Assembly (NCBI RefSeq): GCF_028476545.1
Contig: NW_026732021.1
Span: 682,001 to 746,000, forward strand
Length of the DNA: 64,000 bases
Source: Physella acuta
Lineage: Eukaryota; Mollusca; Gastropoda; Physidae
Direction of reading: 5' to 3'
Positions 23,566-35,800 of this stretch are shown here, in pieces; the stretch's first letter is position 1; each line of letters starts with the position of its first letter. Under the pieces are notes generated by a model. That model made no database searches and had not been told where the DNA came from. It saw nothing but the letters and a program-made list of their open reading frames with translations. A program made the position numbers and the translations under genes.

Positions 23566-23584
23566 TGGGGGGCTCGTCCGGGAT
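23566..23584 (+). promoter_or_regulatory. Primer-binding site, tRNA-Pro type
   Basis: TGGGGGGCTCGTCCGGGAT begins two bases after the LTR. Apart from one extra G it equals the tRNA-Pro primer site known from murine leukaemia virus, implying priming by tRNA-Pro. Confidence 0.8.
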
Positions 23585-23774
23585 AGGACAGACAACGAGT
23601 TGAATAGTTTCTTTTGATGCCATTTTCAGTTGGGGGCTCACGAGCTTGTGTTTTAGTTTTAAGTTTTATGAGTAGTGAGAGTAAAGTTGTTCACGGAATC
23701 AGGAGAGTTTTCCAAACATTGAGTAAGTAGCGAGCTTATCACCTTTGTATTGACACTGAGTTTATTTTGCTTGA

Positions 23775-24065
23775 TTTTTATGTTGGTCCAGTAGAGCTGG
23801 AATTTTTATTTTTATTCTGTATAGCTGGAGGGATTAATGCCCAGTATACTCGAATATTTTTTGTTTGGTCCAGTGGAACTGGAGTGTTCGGGTTTATTCA
23901 GTACAGCTGGAGGGTCATTCCCAGGTACGTGAATAAATTCGTAATTTTTGTTTGGTTTGCTCAGTATAGCTGGAGGGTCAATTCCCAGTATACGTGAGTG
24001 AATCGTTTGTGATCCAGTGTAGCTGGATATCTTAGTTTGGTTGGCCCAGTATAGCTGGTGTCTAC
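23775..24065. repeat. Imperfect tandem repeats in the element's leader
   Basis: Diverged repeats of CAGTATAGCTGGAGGGTCAA and TTCCCAGTATACGTGA occupy the untranslated leader between the primer site and the long frame. Confidence 0.65.
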
Positions 24066-24187
24066 CTGTTTCAAGTGTCAAAGGTGATAGCCCTACTTTT
24101 AATGTTTAAGTTAAAGTGTTTGTTGTAAGCCACATTTTCTTAGTTAACCGCCACCATTTAGCTTGATAAGTTCCGTGAGTGTGAATC

Positions 24188-26083
24188 ATGGACGTAATGA
24201 GTTTTATTGAGTGTCCAACTCTAGAAGTTTTAGACAGGTTTTGTCGCGTAGAGTTGTTGCGTCTAGTTGAGGAGCTAGGACTAGAGGTTGATGTCTCGGA
24301 TAGAGATAGAGTTCTACGAGATCATATTTGTGTTGAGTTGGTAAATACAGGTAGATTAGAGGAGGAGTGCCTAGACTCTATAGAATATTATGAGATAGGA
24401 CGTATTAGAGTAGAAGAAATTGAGAGAAAGTTTCAAGCTAAGTTGTTAGAGATCACGAGAGAAAAAGAGGATAAGTTGTTAGAGATCAGGAGGGATATAT
24501 TCACGTCAGAATCTTGGAAGGAAATTAACATTAAAAGTTTAGAGAAACTGTTCGGACATGAAATTAAACTATTAGAGATCAGGAGGGAACGGGATTTACT
24601 TAGGCTATGGGAGGAGGCACAGCTTAGCGGGTTGTTTGACTTTCCAGAATCTGTCTCTGTTTTCTCTCAGGCCAGTGTAGTAGTTTCCGAGGATCGGTAT
24701 AGAAATGAAGATAGTTCGTTGTCTGATAGAGTTGGTAGCGAGTTTTGTCAGTCTCAGTCTAAGGCTGCCACTAGCTTTGGCTCAGTCCCTGAAGTCGACT
24801 CTAACCTAGCAGAACCAGCACAAACGTCAAAACGTGCTGATAGCTTACGAGTTGAGAGTTGTGTGCCGACAAGTACTGAAGGCATTCAGCAAGTTATTGG
24901 TTTAGATAAAATCACGGCTACCACTCCGATGTTGACCAGTCATGAAAAGGGGCAGTCAATATCTGACCCAGTGGATACAACCACCGATGATATAACGGCA
25001 ACCACTCTGATGTTGACCAGTCATGAAAAGGGGCAGTCAATATCAGAACCAGTGGTTACAACCACCGCTGAAATCACGGTAACCACCGAGAGAGTGAGTA
25101 CCCATGAGAACAGGCTGTCCTCGTCTGAACCTGAACCAGTAACTGCATCTGATCAAGACCTTACTACTTGTGGTCTTGAAGGCGTCATGACCTTAACTGG
25201 AGGTCATGTGAATGGTGACCCACACCTTCGGGTAGACGAGTCAACAACTCTTCTGCTCGCATCGGTAACGGACGGAATCGTTACCCATTGTCTTGGAGGT
25301 GAGCCTAACACGGGCTGTCCTCCCATGATCCCAGCAGTGTTTAATTTCTCCCCGACCAAGTCCAGCAACCTGGAGGCCATGACCTCACCTGGAGGTCACG
25401 TGGATGGTGTTCTACATCCAGAGATCGAAGAGTCGGTGAATCTTTTGTCAGCGGTGACGAGCAAAGTCGTTACTTTTTGTTTAGGAAATGAGCCTAACTC
25501 AGGCTTCCCTCCCCTTATCTCGGAGGTGATTTATTGTTCTCTGACCGACCCGGTCAAGACCAGCAACCTGGAGACGGTGACCTCACCTGGAGGTCACGCG
25601 GATGGTGTTCTACATCCCGAGTTTGAGGAGACGACGAATCTTTTGTCAACGTCGGTGACAAGCGTAGTTGTTACCTCTTGTTCAGGAGTTGAGCCTAACT
25701 CAGGCTTCCCTCCCCTTATCACGGAGGTGATTTATTGTTCTCTGACCGACCCGGTCAAAACCAACAACCCGGAGACGGTGACCTCAGCGGGTCACGCTAC
25801 TTCTCTCAACCGAGGGTGCGTACAAGCGAGCGCACACCCCATGGCTTTCACGGAGACGGGGCGTGTAATTGTTCCCTCTTTGTGTGCCTCGATGTTCAGG
25901 ATTAACATCGAGCCAAAACATGGCATTAGTGCAAGCTGTCCTGTGAAACCACGCCTTATGTGCGAGTCGATATTGGTGTGGACGGACAATAACTCTGTTA
26001 CTAAATTTGTGCTGCGCCGTTATAAAGTTCGGCTTAAGTTTTATGGTAACGGACTCATGATGACCTGCAAGACGGAAAACTAA
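24188..26083 (+). CDS. Single long ORF (631 residues) of the non-autonomous LTR element
   Basis: The frame sits where gag is expected. Residues 1-70 are an acidic, leucine-rich helical region (LEVLDRFCRVELLRLVEELG). Residues 75-150 are a highly charged probable coiled coil with repeats of LLEIRRE. The middle is Ser/Thr-rich with short repeats (MLTSHEKGQSIS twice), and residues about 330-540 hold three ~80-residue repeats marked by SPGGH..GVLHPE, EPN.GFPP and IYCSLTDPVKT. No zinc knuckle, protease or polymerase motif is visible. A gag-like structural role is inferred from position and coiled coil only; the repeats match nothing I recognise. Confidence 0.65.
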   Translation: MDVMSFIECPTLEVLDRFCRVELLRLVEELGLEVDVSDRDRVLRDHICVELVNTGRLEEECLDSIEYYEIGRIRVEEIERKFQAKLLEITREKEDKLLEIRRDIFTSESWKEINIKSLEKLFGHEIKLLEIRRERDLLRLWEEAQLSGLFDFPESVSVFSQASVVVSEDRYRNEDSSLSDRVGSEFCQSQSKAATSFGSVPEVDSNLAEPAQTSKRADSLRVESCVPTSTEGIQQVIGLDKITATTPMLTSHEKGQSISDPVDTTTDDITATTLMLTSHEKGQSISEPVVTTTAEITVTTERVSTHENRLSSSEPEPVTASDQDLTTCGLEGVMTLTGGHVNGDPHLRVDESTTLLLASVTDGIVTHCLGGEPNTGCPPMIPAVFNFSPTKSSNLEAMTSPGGHVDGVLHPEIEESVNLLSAVTSKVVTFCLGNEPNSGFPPLISEVIYCSLTDPVKTSNLETVTSPGGHADGVLHPEFEETTNLLSTSVTSVVVTSCSGVEPNSGFPPLITEVIYCSLTDPVKTNNPETVTSAGHATSLNRGCVQASAHPMAFTETGRVIVPSLCASMFRINIEPKHGISASCPVKPRLMCESILVWTDNNSVTKFVLRRYKVRLKFYGNGLMMTCKTEN

Positions 26084-26611
26084 TTTGTGTTTCAAACCTA
26101 TTAGAACTGTTCCCAAGATAGACTGTTTCATGTTTTCCCAGGATGCAAGTGTTCTAATCAAAATGAACTATTTTCAGGCTTAAAGAATGTACCCTTATAT
26201 ACATGTCTTGTTTGAAAAAAAAATGTGTTATTGATGTTTTACATGATGATGAATTCGTGACAGTTTTAATTGTATTGACAGGTTTTGTTGACTGATGACG
26301 TAACTATCAGTAAAACGAAGACTGTTGGTTTTCAATCTTAGCATTATTTGCGACAGTGACACATGTGTTGCAGATTTGCTGTTTTAATTACTTTGATGTC
26401 TATGTTTGATGACATTGTGTTTGGGGTATTTAGTCAAACTTGTTATTGTGACTAAATCATCCACGTTTCTTATCTTTTTATAATGATGATGTTAAATTGT
26501 TTTAGTCCTATTTAGGTTTATTCTGGGACTTTTGAGGAATTGTGAGATTGGGATGGTTGTCTAGTAAGAGATGTTCAATTAATTCACCATGTGGTGGCGA
26601 ATTAATTTCTT

Positions 26612-26623
26612 GAAGGGTGGGGG
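26612..26623 (+). promoter_or_regulatory. Polypurine tract
   Basis: The purine-rich run GAAGGGTGGGGG directly abuts the right LTR, the expected plus-strand priming site. Confidence 0.7.
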
Positions 26624-27351
26624 TGTTACGAACCCAAGTGATCTTTACCTGGGTTTGGTCCCATCGAGGAGGGCCAGGTAATTAAAATGAAATGCTTAGG
26701 CATGTTAATGCACTGACCAGTGCTGGTCGTGAGAATCTTTGGGCCGTGATGGCCACACCGGATTAGATTCCACGCGTGTAGGCGTGTCAGCCTTGGTGTC
26801 TTGGGGGACTCGGCTATTAACGTGGCCAGCAGCCCGTGATTTACGGCTGGGAAAACCTTCCAGGTCGGATAGGGCCGAGGGGACCGTCATGGACGGATAT
26901 GACCTAGGGTCAGGCCTTAATTAAAATCGTTCCCACGGTGTAGGGCGGGGGACGAGTACTTTAGGAGGGTAGACCGGAGACTGGGACACTCTCGACAGAC
27001 AGTCGGGACACGCACTCGGAGACGGACGTACTCGTCTCGGATAGCTAGGTTTAGGGGAGACAGACCTGGGTCGTCTTTGTGAGCTGGTGGAAAGCCACGA
27101 CATGTTTTAGACTTAGGCTATGCTAGACGGTTAGGGACAAGTAGGGCAGTCGACTTAAGGACTTTAGTTGTTGTAGTTACTTGTGTATATTTCTGATAGT
27201 TGTACTTCGGTGGCGGGTTAATGTTAGATGTTGTATTTTGTGGCGAATAAATAGAGATTACTGAAGTTGGCTTTTATTTATTTTTATTTTCTTCTTCTTG
27301 TTTACGATCCCCTGACTAGTTCGAAAGGATTAGAGTAGGGGGTGCGTAACA
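26624..27351 (+). repeat. 3' LTR of the non-autonomous element
   Basis: 728 bp, apparently identical to the left LTR; followed by the ATAC target duplication. Confidence 0.9.
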
Positions 27352-28297
27352 ATACTAACACCTAATAATAATATTAATAAAAGTATTCATATAGTTCACT
27401 ATAAAAGAAAATACTCTATAGTCTATAGTCTATATATAATATATATTATTTAATTCTAGATCTAGGTCTAACTAAAATAAGGCATAGATCAGAGATCAAG
27501 ATCTAAATAAAATACTTAGGCCCTAGATCTAGCAAATAAATAATAATACTATTTGACTATTTTTGACGATTTGTTAGGCCTATACCAGACTATGACTATA
27601 ACAGTACTAAATCTAGATTCTCTAGATCTATATCTTATTAATATCTAAATCTATCTACAGTTTATAACTTAGACTTAGTAATATAGTATATATTTATTAT
27701 ATACTGTACTTAGTGTACTATTAATAATATTAATTTAGTACTAAGTTCTTTAATTCTTTAATCTTTAGACTTGGTCACTTGACTTTACGACGTCTTCTTT
27801 AGTAAAGAATCTTTAGTTCTTTACTCTTCTTTAGTCTTTAGAAACCTTTAGACTTAGAGTTTAGAACCTTAGACTTTAGTAACTTCAGTTACTATAGTAG
27901 TATAAGTATAGTAATAGTTAGACTGACTACGGTCCTTACCACTGAATAATTGACTAAATAAAACTAAATCTAGCGAGTCGGTTGTATTCTAAATAAAATT
28001 CTAGATCTAGATTCTAGATCTAGATCTAGATCTAGAATCTTTATTAAAATCTGAAAAGTTGAAAAGTCAATTCTTTATCTAGAAAGATCTAGAATCTAGA
28101 TTAGATTCTATATCTATCTCGAATTCTAGGTCTAAATTCATAAAATTCTGATTCTAAAACTTGTATTTGTTTTGAAGCTAAAAGCGAAAGTAGCTTTCCT
28201 AACTTTAAAAAAAAAGATTTAATAAAAATATCCAGATTTGGTTTAAAAAAACGCCAACCGGCAGGACTCCATTTGGACTCCACTTCAACAGCCTATT
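27352..28297. other. Intergenic CTAGAT-rich DNA, no gene seen
   Basis: Low-complexity AT-rich sequence continuing the composition seen left of the LTR element; no coding frame. Confidence 0.6.
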
Positions 28298-28694
28298 GTC
28301 TGTGGTTTCAGAGATGAGCTTATTAGAATTTTAGGAGATCGCGTTAAGTTTTTATATAGGGTTATTTGGGGTCGGTTAACACAAAAGCGGGAGAAATTTT
28401 CACAGGTAAGCGTTAGAATTCGTGCCAAGAGCAAGGTGTCATCCGAGACGCTCGCGGGTGGGGTATATAAGCCGGTGCGTTAGCCTTAGAGGGGATGGAG
28501 AAACGACGGCCTAGCCAGTAATTTATGCAGCACACGTATTGGCGCTATAGTCTTGTTAGATGCGCGCTACACAGACAATTCCCGCTCAAGAAAGATAGTC
28601 AAATAAAGATTTGCAGAAGACGGCTTATTCTTCATTCTTGATCGTCTGTGACTGTGACTGAGAGTGAGAAATAGAAGAGAAGAAGAACGTTACA
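28298..28694 (+). mobile_element. Possible solo or partial LTR
   Basis: Sequence with a TATATAAG box near 28466, an AATAAA near 28602 and an end reading GAACGTTACA is laid out like U3-R-U5 of an LTR. No matching second copy or clear left end was found, so this is tentative. Confidence 0.25.
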
Positions 28695-28756
28695 ATTGAT
28701 AGAAGCAAGAATATTACAATAGAACAGTACATTTGAGAGTAGTAAAAACGTTACAA

Positions 28757-28885
28757 TATAATAAAAGAGCGAGTTTTTTAGGAAAAAAATTATTTGTATG
28801 TAGAGGTGGGAGGGTTGTAGGTAGAAAGTTCAAACGTCAACTTTAGATATAATAAAAGAGCGAGTTTTTTAGGAAAAAATTTTTT
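28757..28885. repeat. Short direct duplication around a patchwork insert
   Basis: ATAATAAAAGAGCGAGTTTT TTAGG occurs twice (from about 28759 and 28848). Between the copies lies sequence matching two sites some 10 kb away: an inverted piece of the 18.8 kb minisatellite and TTCAAACGTCAACTTTAGAT from 19258. Confidence 0.55.
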
Positions 28886-29279
28886 TTTTTTTTTGGAGGT
28901 TCATTTTTGGTCGTATTTTGGCGTTTTTCATTCTTGTTGCAAGTTTGTTATGCATATTGCCGAATGGCTTTTAAAATACAAGATGGACTGTATTCGATGT
29001 AGACAAGGTGTCTTAGCAGACACAGACATGATGTAGACAAGGTGTGCTGGAAGACACAGACATAAAGTATTCACCAAGTTGGGTTATCCAATTAAAACTT
29101 CACTCTCCTAGAGGGTCCGGGGTTATAGCTTTTGTGTTCATGAAATGTGACTTTATATACATTGTGAACTTCTTATAGAAATACTGAAAACTGTTCTTTC
29201 AAATTTTTTATTGGGGTATGGGAATGTGGGTGGAGAATTTTGACGTCATTTTATCTGAAATCTTGCGATGACGTGAGAC

Positions 29280-29298
29280 GGGGGGGGGGGGGGGGGGG
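29280..29298 (+). repeat. Poly(G) tract upstream of chitin deacetylase 1
   Basis: An uninterrupted run of about 19 G, capable of quadruplex formation, about 500 bp before the start codon. Confidence 0.8.
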
Positions 29299-29383
29299 TA
29301 AAATCGACTAAGATTGTGTGGTGTCATTTACCGAAACGCCTTAGGGCGCCAAATGTATTTTTAACCGAAACCTTCCGTTGAAA

Positions 29384-29390
29384 TATATAA
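29384..29390 (+). promoter_or_regulatory. Possible TATA box for chitin deacetylase 1
   Basis: TATATAA in an otherwise ordinary stretch, about 410 bp upstream of the ATG at 29801. The distance implies a long leader, so it may be coincidental. Confidence 0.3.
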
Positions 29391-29800
29391 GGTAGCTCTA
29401 AAATTACACCAATAAAGACAGTTTTTTAGTTCCCTTAATCATCAGATTAACCCGAGTCCCCCCCCCCCCCTCATAAATCTGATATCTGCAAATCTCTTTA
29501 TTTTATCCTTGAGGTTTGAACAAGTCGGTTACCTCATATCTTAACCAGTGAACAGTTTGGAAAAGAGGGCGTTGTTTGTTCACGTGACCTCTGGCGGAGC
29601 TCTACGAGATCTCGCGATCAGTTTCACCAAGTTTTACAATCGTCCATCACAAGCGGAGGTTGATCCGGGTATTCGGCTACTGGCTCAATGATTATTATTG
29701 AATGAGGAGCCTTACAGCACTTTCGTTTTTTATATCGTTTGAATAAGCTGAAAAGCTGTGGGTGTACAGTTTTACATTCCACCCCAAGTCCTGACGTGCC

Positions 29801-32800
29801 ATGAGGATGTTGACTGTGCTGCCAGTTGGGCTGGTGCTTCTGAGTGTCGTGGCCCTGGGGCAGGCGGCTACGGGAGACTGCCCGCAGACGGACACCAGCG
29901 AAGGCCTTGTTGACCTGAAACACGGGGAGAAGGCATGCGCACCGCTAAAGGCAGGTGAAACCACAAAGGGGGCGCGTTTTGTCACCTGCAACTCTGGCTT
30001 TGTCTACACACAAGCCTGCCAGACCATGTTAAAGTAAGTCGCTCTTACACACACATTCTTACATTAGTACCATGTAAATAGTATCTTCATCATTATCGTT
30101 TCTCTACGCCCATTGGAGAACTAGGCATCAATAATTTCCGTCTCTAGCTATAGCTTCTGCCAGGTGGAATGTTAGGACTCTTTCCATCAATGCTTTATAT
30201 TTATCCATTGATCTTTTCCGTGCTCTTTTTTGCCGTCTCATTTTCTCTTGCCGTGTGGTGTCCATTTGAGAGCAGTCCTAGCCAATGTGTCTGCTTTCAT
30301 TCTTAGCACCTGACCCAACCATCTCAATCTTCTGTGTCTGATAAGTACTGTTCATGGTTGAATGAGTGTTTTGCTATTCAAATATACATTTTGACCGAGT
30401 TTTCTAATCAGTAACATTTTCTTCATACACTGTCAGTTCCTACTGGTTTAAATGTTTTCTGCAGCTTTAATGGAAATCAGAATAGGAATTCGTCGGTGGC
30501 AAATGTTTGGCAATGCAAGCAGTATGCCAGAAAAATATTATTAAGTTCGCGTACATATTCTATAATTTAAAATAAAATGCCTATGTGGCTCACTCGCTCA
30601 AATTGTCTGATAACGGCTATGCTAAAGGGCACAAACGCCCCCAAATGTTTTTCGTGATGTTAAAAAAGTACCATTCTCTAGGATTGACTACATAACGAAT
30701 ACTTAAACTAATATCACCTCATAGAGGGTTAACACCTGGTTATCTTGACCTAATTAACAGGTATGACGTGTTTTCCGGGACTTGTAACTGGCCATTGTTT
30801 GCTTCTTGTACACTCATCAGCTTCGGTTCTGGAGGTAAGTCTGCACCCAGGGGAGGTGACTCTCTTTGATAAACTACGTCATTTTGTAAACAAAGTCAAT
30901 GCAGATTTGCATGTTAGTTGTAAAGGGGGGAAAATTACATTACATAAGATATACGGTCTCACAAATTATCAGGTGGGGGGGGGGGCAAAAAAATTTAAAC
31001 CACAAGGTTTTTACTGTGTCTAAAAAGTATATATCAAAAGAGTTATATATTTTTCACTAATATCACATTTTTTTGGCATTTTAGTTCGTTATTTAACTTG
31101 AGATCATATATTAGTTTTACGTACCTGGATATTATACAAGCATTTTAAGGTTTCGTTATTTGGACCATTGAATTATAACGTTATATTTTCAGGTAATTCT
31201 ACAACTACGCCGGCCACAACCAAAGCCACTTCTACAACAGCAAGGGCAACCACTGTTAGAAGTTCAACACTGCTCAGTTTAATTCAAAACTCATCACCTA
31301 CATCGTCTACATCAGCATCAACAACATCTACAGCAGCAACTACATCATCAACACCTTTTACAACATCCACAGCAGCAACTACATCATCAACACCTTTTAC
31401 AACATCCACAGCCTCAACTACTTCTATACCTACAACTTCTACAGCCACATCATCGACAACAGCAACAGGTACAACGACAACAACAACACCATATACAACA
31501 ACATCAACAGTCACAACGACGACGACACCACCATATTCAACAACATCGTCAGATACAACTTCCTCATCTGCGTCCTATACACCAACAGATAGCCAGACCA
31601 CAACCACTGCAGCTACTTCTACAACCCCAGTGTCGACCACATCTGCTACAACTTACACACCTACAACATCAGCACCTCCTCTAAACTCACCACCAACTAC
31701 TTCAGCAACAACAATATCAACAACACAATATCCACCACCACCAACTACATCTCAACAAACTCCATCATCACCACCACCAACATATCCAGAAACAACTACA
31801 TCTTTACAAAACCTACCTACATCTTCAACCGAACAATACTATTCGACATCGCATCCCACCACATCAACGCCACCACCATCAACAACATCACAACCAGCAA
31901 CAACATCACTGCCATCAACAACACCACTGCCATCAACAACACCACTGCCATCAACAACACCACTGCCATCAACAACATCACTGCCATCAACAACACCACC
32001 ACCAGCAACAACATCACAACCAGCAACACCAACATCACAACCAGCAACACCAACGACCCCACTGTCGTCTACAACACCATTATCGTCAACAACATCAACA
32101 ACGTCAATGCAATCAACGACATCACTGCCATCAACAACACCTCTGCAATCAGCAACACCAACGACCCCACTGTCGTCTACAACACCACTATCGTCAACAA
32201 CATCAACGACATCAATTCCACCAACAACACCAACAACGGTGACGACCACACGGAAGCCCTACGTCACTGCTCCCCCGGCGCCCGCTGGGCCCTGCACGGC
32301 TGACAACTGTAAACTCCCCGACTGTTTCTGCTTCGGGGCGGTGCCAGACATGGCGCCCGCCGACCTGCCCCAGTTTGTCATGCTGACCTTTGATGACGGG
32401 GTCACGGCGCAGCTGTACAACAAATTCTACCGGGCTCTCATTGTGGACAACGATTACAACATAACCAACCCTAGTGGCTGCCGGATAAAGTAGGTAGCCA
32501 GATCAGTTTAACTCATTCACTATTGTCACAACTTTTTAACTCATTCACTATTGTCAAAATTTTAAGCTCATTCACTATTGTCACAACTGTTTACAACATA
32601 ACCAACCCAAGTGGTTGCCGAATAAAGTAGGTGGCCAGATCAGTTTTACTCATTTACTATTGTCACAATTTTTAAACTCATTCACTATTGTCACAACTTC
32701 CTAACTCATTTACTATTGTCACAGCTTTTTTTTACTCATTCACTATTGTCACAACTTTTAAAATCATTCACTATTGTCACAATTTTTAAACTCATTCACT

Positions 32801-35800
32801 TTCAATACAGGAATTGTCAATCAGGATATAGATCTATATGTCAATTACTTAATCTCCAACTGTTTTTAACTTGAATTGACTTTAATTGACTGGGGGGGGG
32901 GGGGGGGAGGAAACTATAAATGCTTGAAAATATTAGTAGAAAATATTTGGTAGAAAAAAAAGGACACGTTAGGCATCTAGTGGGGTAAGGATGGGGAGAA
33001 TTCAGATGGAGGGCAGAGGCAAGTAACTTTGATTGAGTTTGTAAAACTATTGTGGCTAGCTATAAGTTTGAACTGTCTCCAATCATCAGGACTGCCTTGT
33101 TCATCACGATCGCTAATACAGACTTCAGCAAGTTGAAGGCCGTGTGGGATGCTGGGAACGAGGTCGCCTCGCACACCATCAACCACGCCACGCTGGTGGG
33201 GGAAAAAGAGAGCGACTACCCACCAATGGTTGAAGCGGTAATATCAAAACATTCAGGGTGCTACTAAAAAATTCAGGGTGCTACCGTGCTACTAAAACAT
33301 TCAGGGTGCTATTAACATGTAGGGTGCTACTGAAACATTCCGGGTGTTACTTAAACATTCTGGGTGCTAAACAAACATTCAGGGTGCTATTGGGTGGTAT
33401 TAACATGTAGGGTGCTACTAAAATATTCAGGGCAGAGGCGTAGCGACTCTTCCCGGCGCCCGTGGACAAACTTTCAATGTGGCGCCCCCCCCCCCCATAT
33501 ATTTTTTTATATTTATAATGCAAGATTGCAGCTAAAATGATTTTTTTTCCAACCCATGTTGGCGCCCACTAGGGTCGGCGCCCGGGGACATATGTACCCC
33601 CCATCCCTACGCCTCTGATTCAGGGTGCTACTAAAACATTCAGGGTGCTACTGAAATATTCAGGGCTCTATTGAACGCTATTAACATGTAGGGTGCTACT
33701 GAAACGATTTTTCTAGTTTACCACTGAATGCATTACATTTAAAATAACACACATTTCCTTTAACTAAATTGGTAAAAACATTTGATTGCTAAAGTGTAGA
33801 TTGTTTAAATAGATTTTTGAACGACCACTTTTACTACTCTATGTAAAGAAAATGCTTATATTTAGTGCATTCAAAAACTAATTATTAAACAGGTTTTTAC
33901 ATAAAATGTTTTTCCCACGTTTTCTTTAACTTGCTTTCTCTGTGTGTTTATTTGTTTGTCTTTCCAATCAAATCTTGCGATCGAAATTTCTGGCACTTCC
34001 CAGTTAGCTAGCGCGCTGAAATTTTCAGGGAAGCTTTATTATGGATGACCATTGAATATTCAATTGTTATTATTACTAAATTGATCAATGGAAACATTTT
34101 ATTGAGCATTTTAGACCGCTATATAATCTATATATATAATTCTCCTCTGCTAGCCATTAGAAAAAAAACCAGCGACGCGTACCTCGCGCGCAGTGAAGCG
34201 AACGATCACACGTCGCCACAGGCTTAGGGGCAGATAATTTAGCTTGAACCGAGTTTAAAGTTACAGGAGGTAGGCCAGTTTGGGGGAGACGATATGGTCG
34301 AGTGGTTGGGCACACGATTGCTATCCCACTCGACACGGGTTCAAATCTATGTGTTCTAGTCAGTAACGTATTCACAGAACGTGTTTTTTACGAGTTGTCT
34401 TTTTACGAGTTGTCTTTTTACGAGTTGTCTTTTTACGAGTTGTCTTCGTTTACCCAAAAAAAGTGAAAAGATAAAATCGATAGCAAGATTTTAATGCAAA
34501 CAAACAGACAAAGACTAAAAAGTAGAAAATAATAATCATTAAAAAAGTTTTAAAAAACCCACGTTTTCTGATTGAACTAAAAAGTACAAAATAAATGCTA
34601 TAGGCCCTACATCACAATAATGCAAGCGATCACTCTACTATAAGCGAGCAAAAACGTGGGGCGCCGTGATTTTCTTACAGTTTCTAATACTGTTGACTCT
34701 CTACAAGCTCCCTAATAAAAGTCAATAGTATTATCTAATCAATAGTAATATAACTTTTACTTCGGCGCCCCACGTTTTTGATCGCTTATAGTAGAGTGAT
34801 CGCTTGCATTATTGTGATGTAGGGCCTATAGCATTTATTTTGTACTTTTTAGTTCAATCAGAAAACGTGGGTTTTTTAAAACTTTTTTAATGATTATTAT
34901 TTTAAATTGTTTAATGTGGTTTTAAATCAACAAAGATAACGATGTTTTCCTTGTTTCAGATTGAGGGAGTGAGGAGGCTAGTTCTTAACGCCACAGGGAA
35001 CCAAAATCTGACCGACGCCATCTTGGGGTTCCGCGCCCCCTACCTGCGTGTAGGCGGGAACATGCAGTTCGACGTCCTGCGGGACTACAAGTTTCTCTAC
35101 GACTCCTCCATCAGCAACATCGAGATCGCTGCCAAAAGGAAACCTGTCTGGCCGTTCACCTGTGATTACTTGATCACCAAGTAAAGTGTTTTACTAAATG
35201 TGTTCAATATTTATTGATTTTACAGTGAACTTAGGCAGTTTTGTACCAATTAAGAGCCTTCTATAAAAAAATATACATAGCTAAAAGTGTTTCAAAATAT
35301 TGTTCTTTACAGAATTTACAAAAGCTAAAAATCTACTGGACTTGTATTAACTGACCAGACAATCTATCCAACCATGTAGTAACTGACCACACAACCTATC
35401 CAACCCTGTAATAACTGACCACACAACCTATCCAACCCTGTAATAACTGACCACACAACCTATCCAACCTTGTAGTAACTGACCACACAACCTATCCAAC
35501 CCTGTAATAACTGACCACACAACCTATCCAACCTTGTAATAACTGACCAACCTATCCAACCCTGTAATAACTGACCAACCTATCCAACCCTGTAATAACT
35601 GACCCCATGCCCTATCCACAGCTGTGTCAACCCGCCTTGCCCCACAAACGCCTACCCCGGGTTTTGGGAAGTCCCGATGAATTCCTTGATTGGTGACAAC
35701 GGCTACAGTTGTAGCATGATAGACGCCTGCTCCGTTGGTGCAGACGTTTTCCAGACGACTCGCCAGGAATGGTACAACTTTTTTAAGTACGTTTTTTTCT

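Larger units (their letters stand above)
22836..27351 (+). mobile_element. Young non-autonomous LTR retrotransposon (Ty3/gypsy-like), whole-looking
   Basis: The element is bounded by two 728 bp LTRs that begin TGTTACG and end CGTAACA and look identical by eye, so insertion is recent. The 4 bp flanks ATAC repeat on both sides. A primer-binding site follows the left LTR and a purine tract precedes the right one. The 3.06 kb interior holds a single long frame (24188-26083) and no protease, reverse transcriptase, RNase H or integrase domain, so it must depend on an autonomous partner. It is much larger than a TRIM and, unlike a typical LARD, has coding capacity. Assignment to Ty3/gypsy rests on LTR ends and target-site length only. 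Confidence 0.85.

Noticed and set aside
31284-32249. Minus-strand Val/Asp-rich frames
   Set aside because: They are the antisense of the Thr/Ser codons in the linker exon of chitin deacetylase 1.
34285-34360. Functional tRNA gene
   Set aside because: A and B boxes are present but the acceptor and anticodon stems do not pair convincingly; treated as tRNA-derived.
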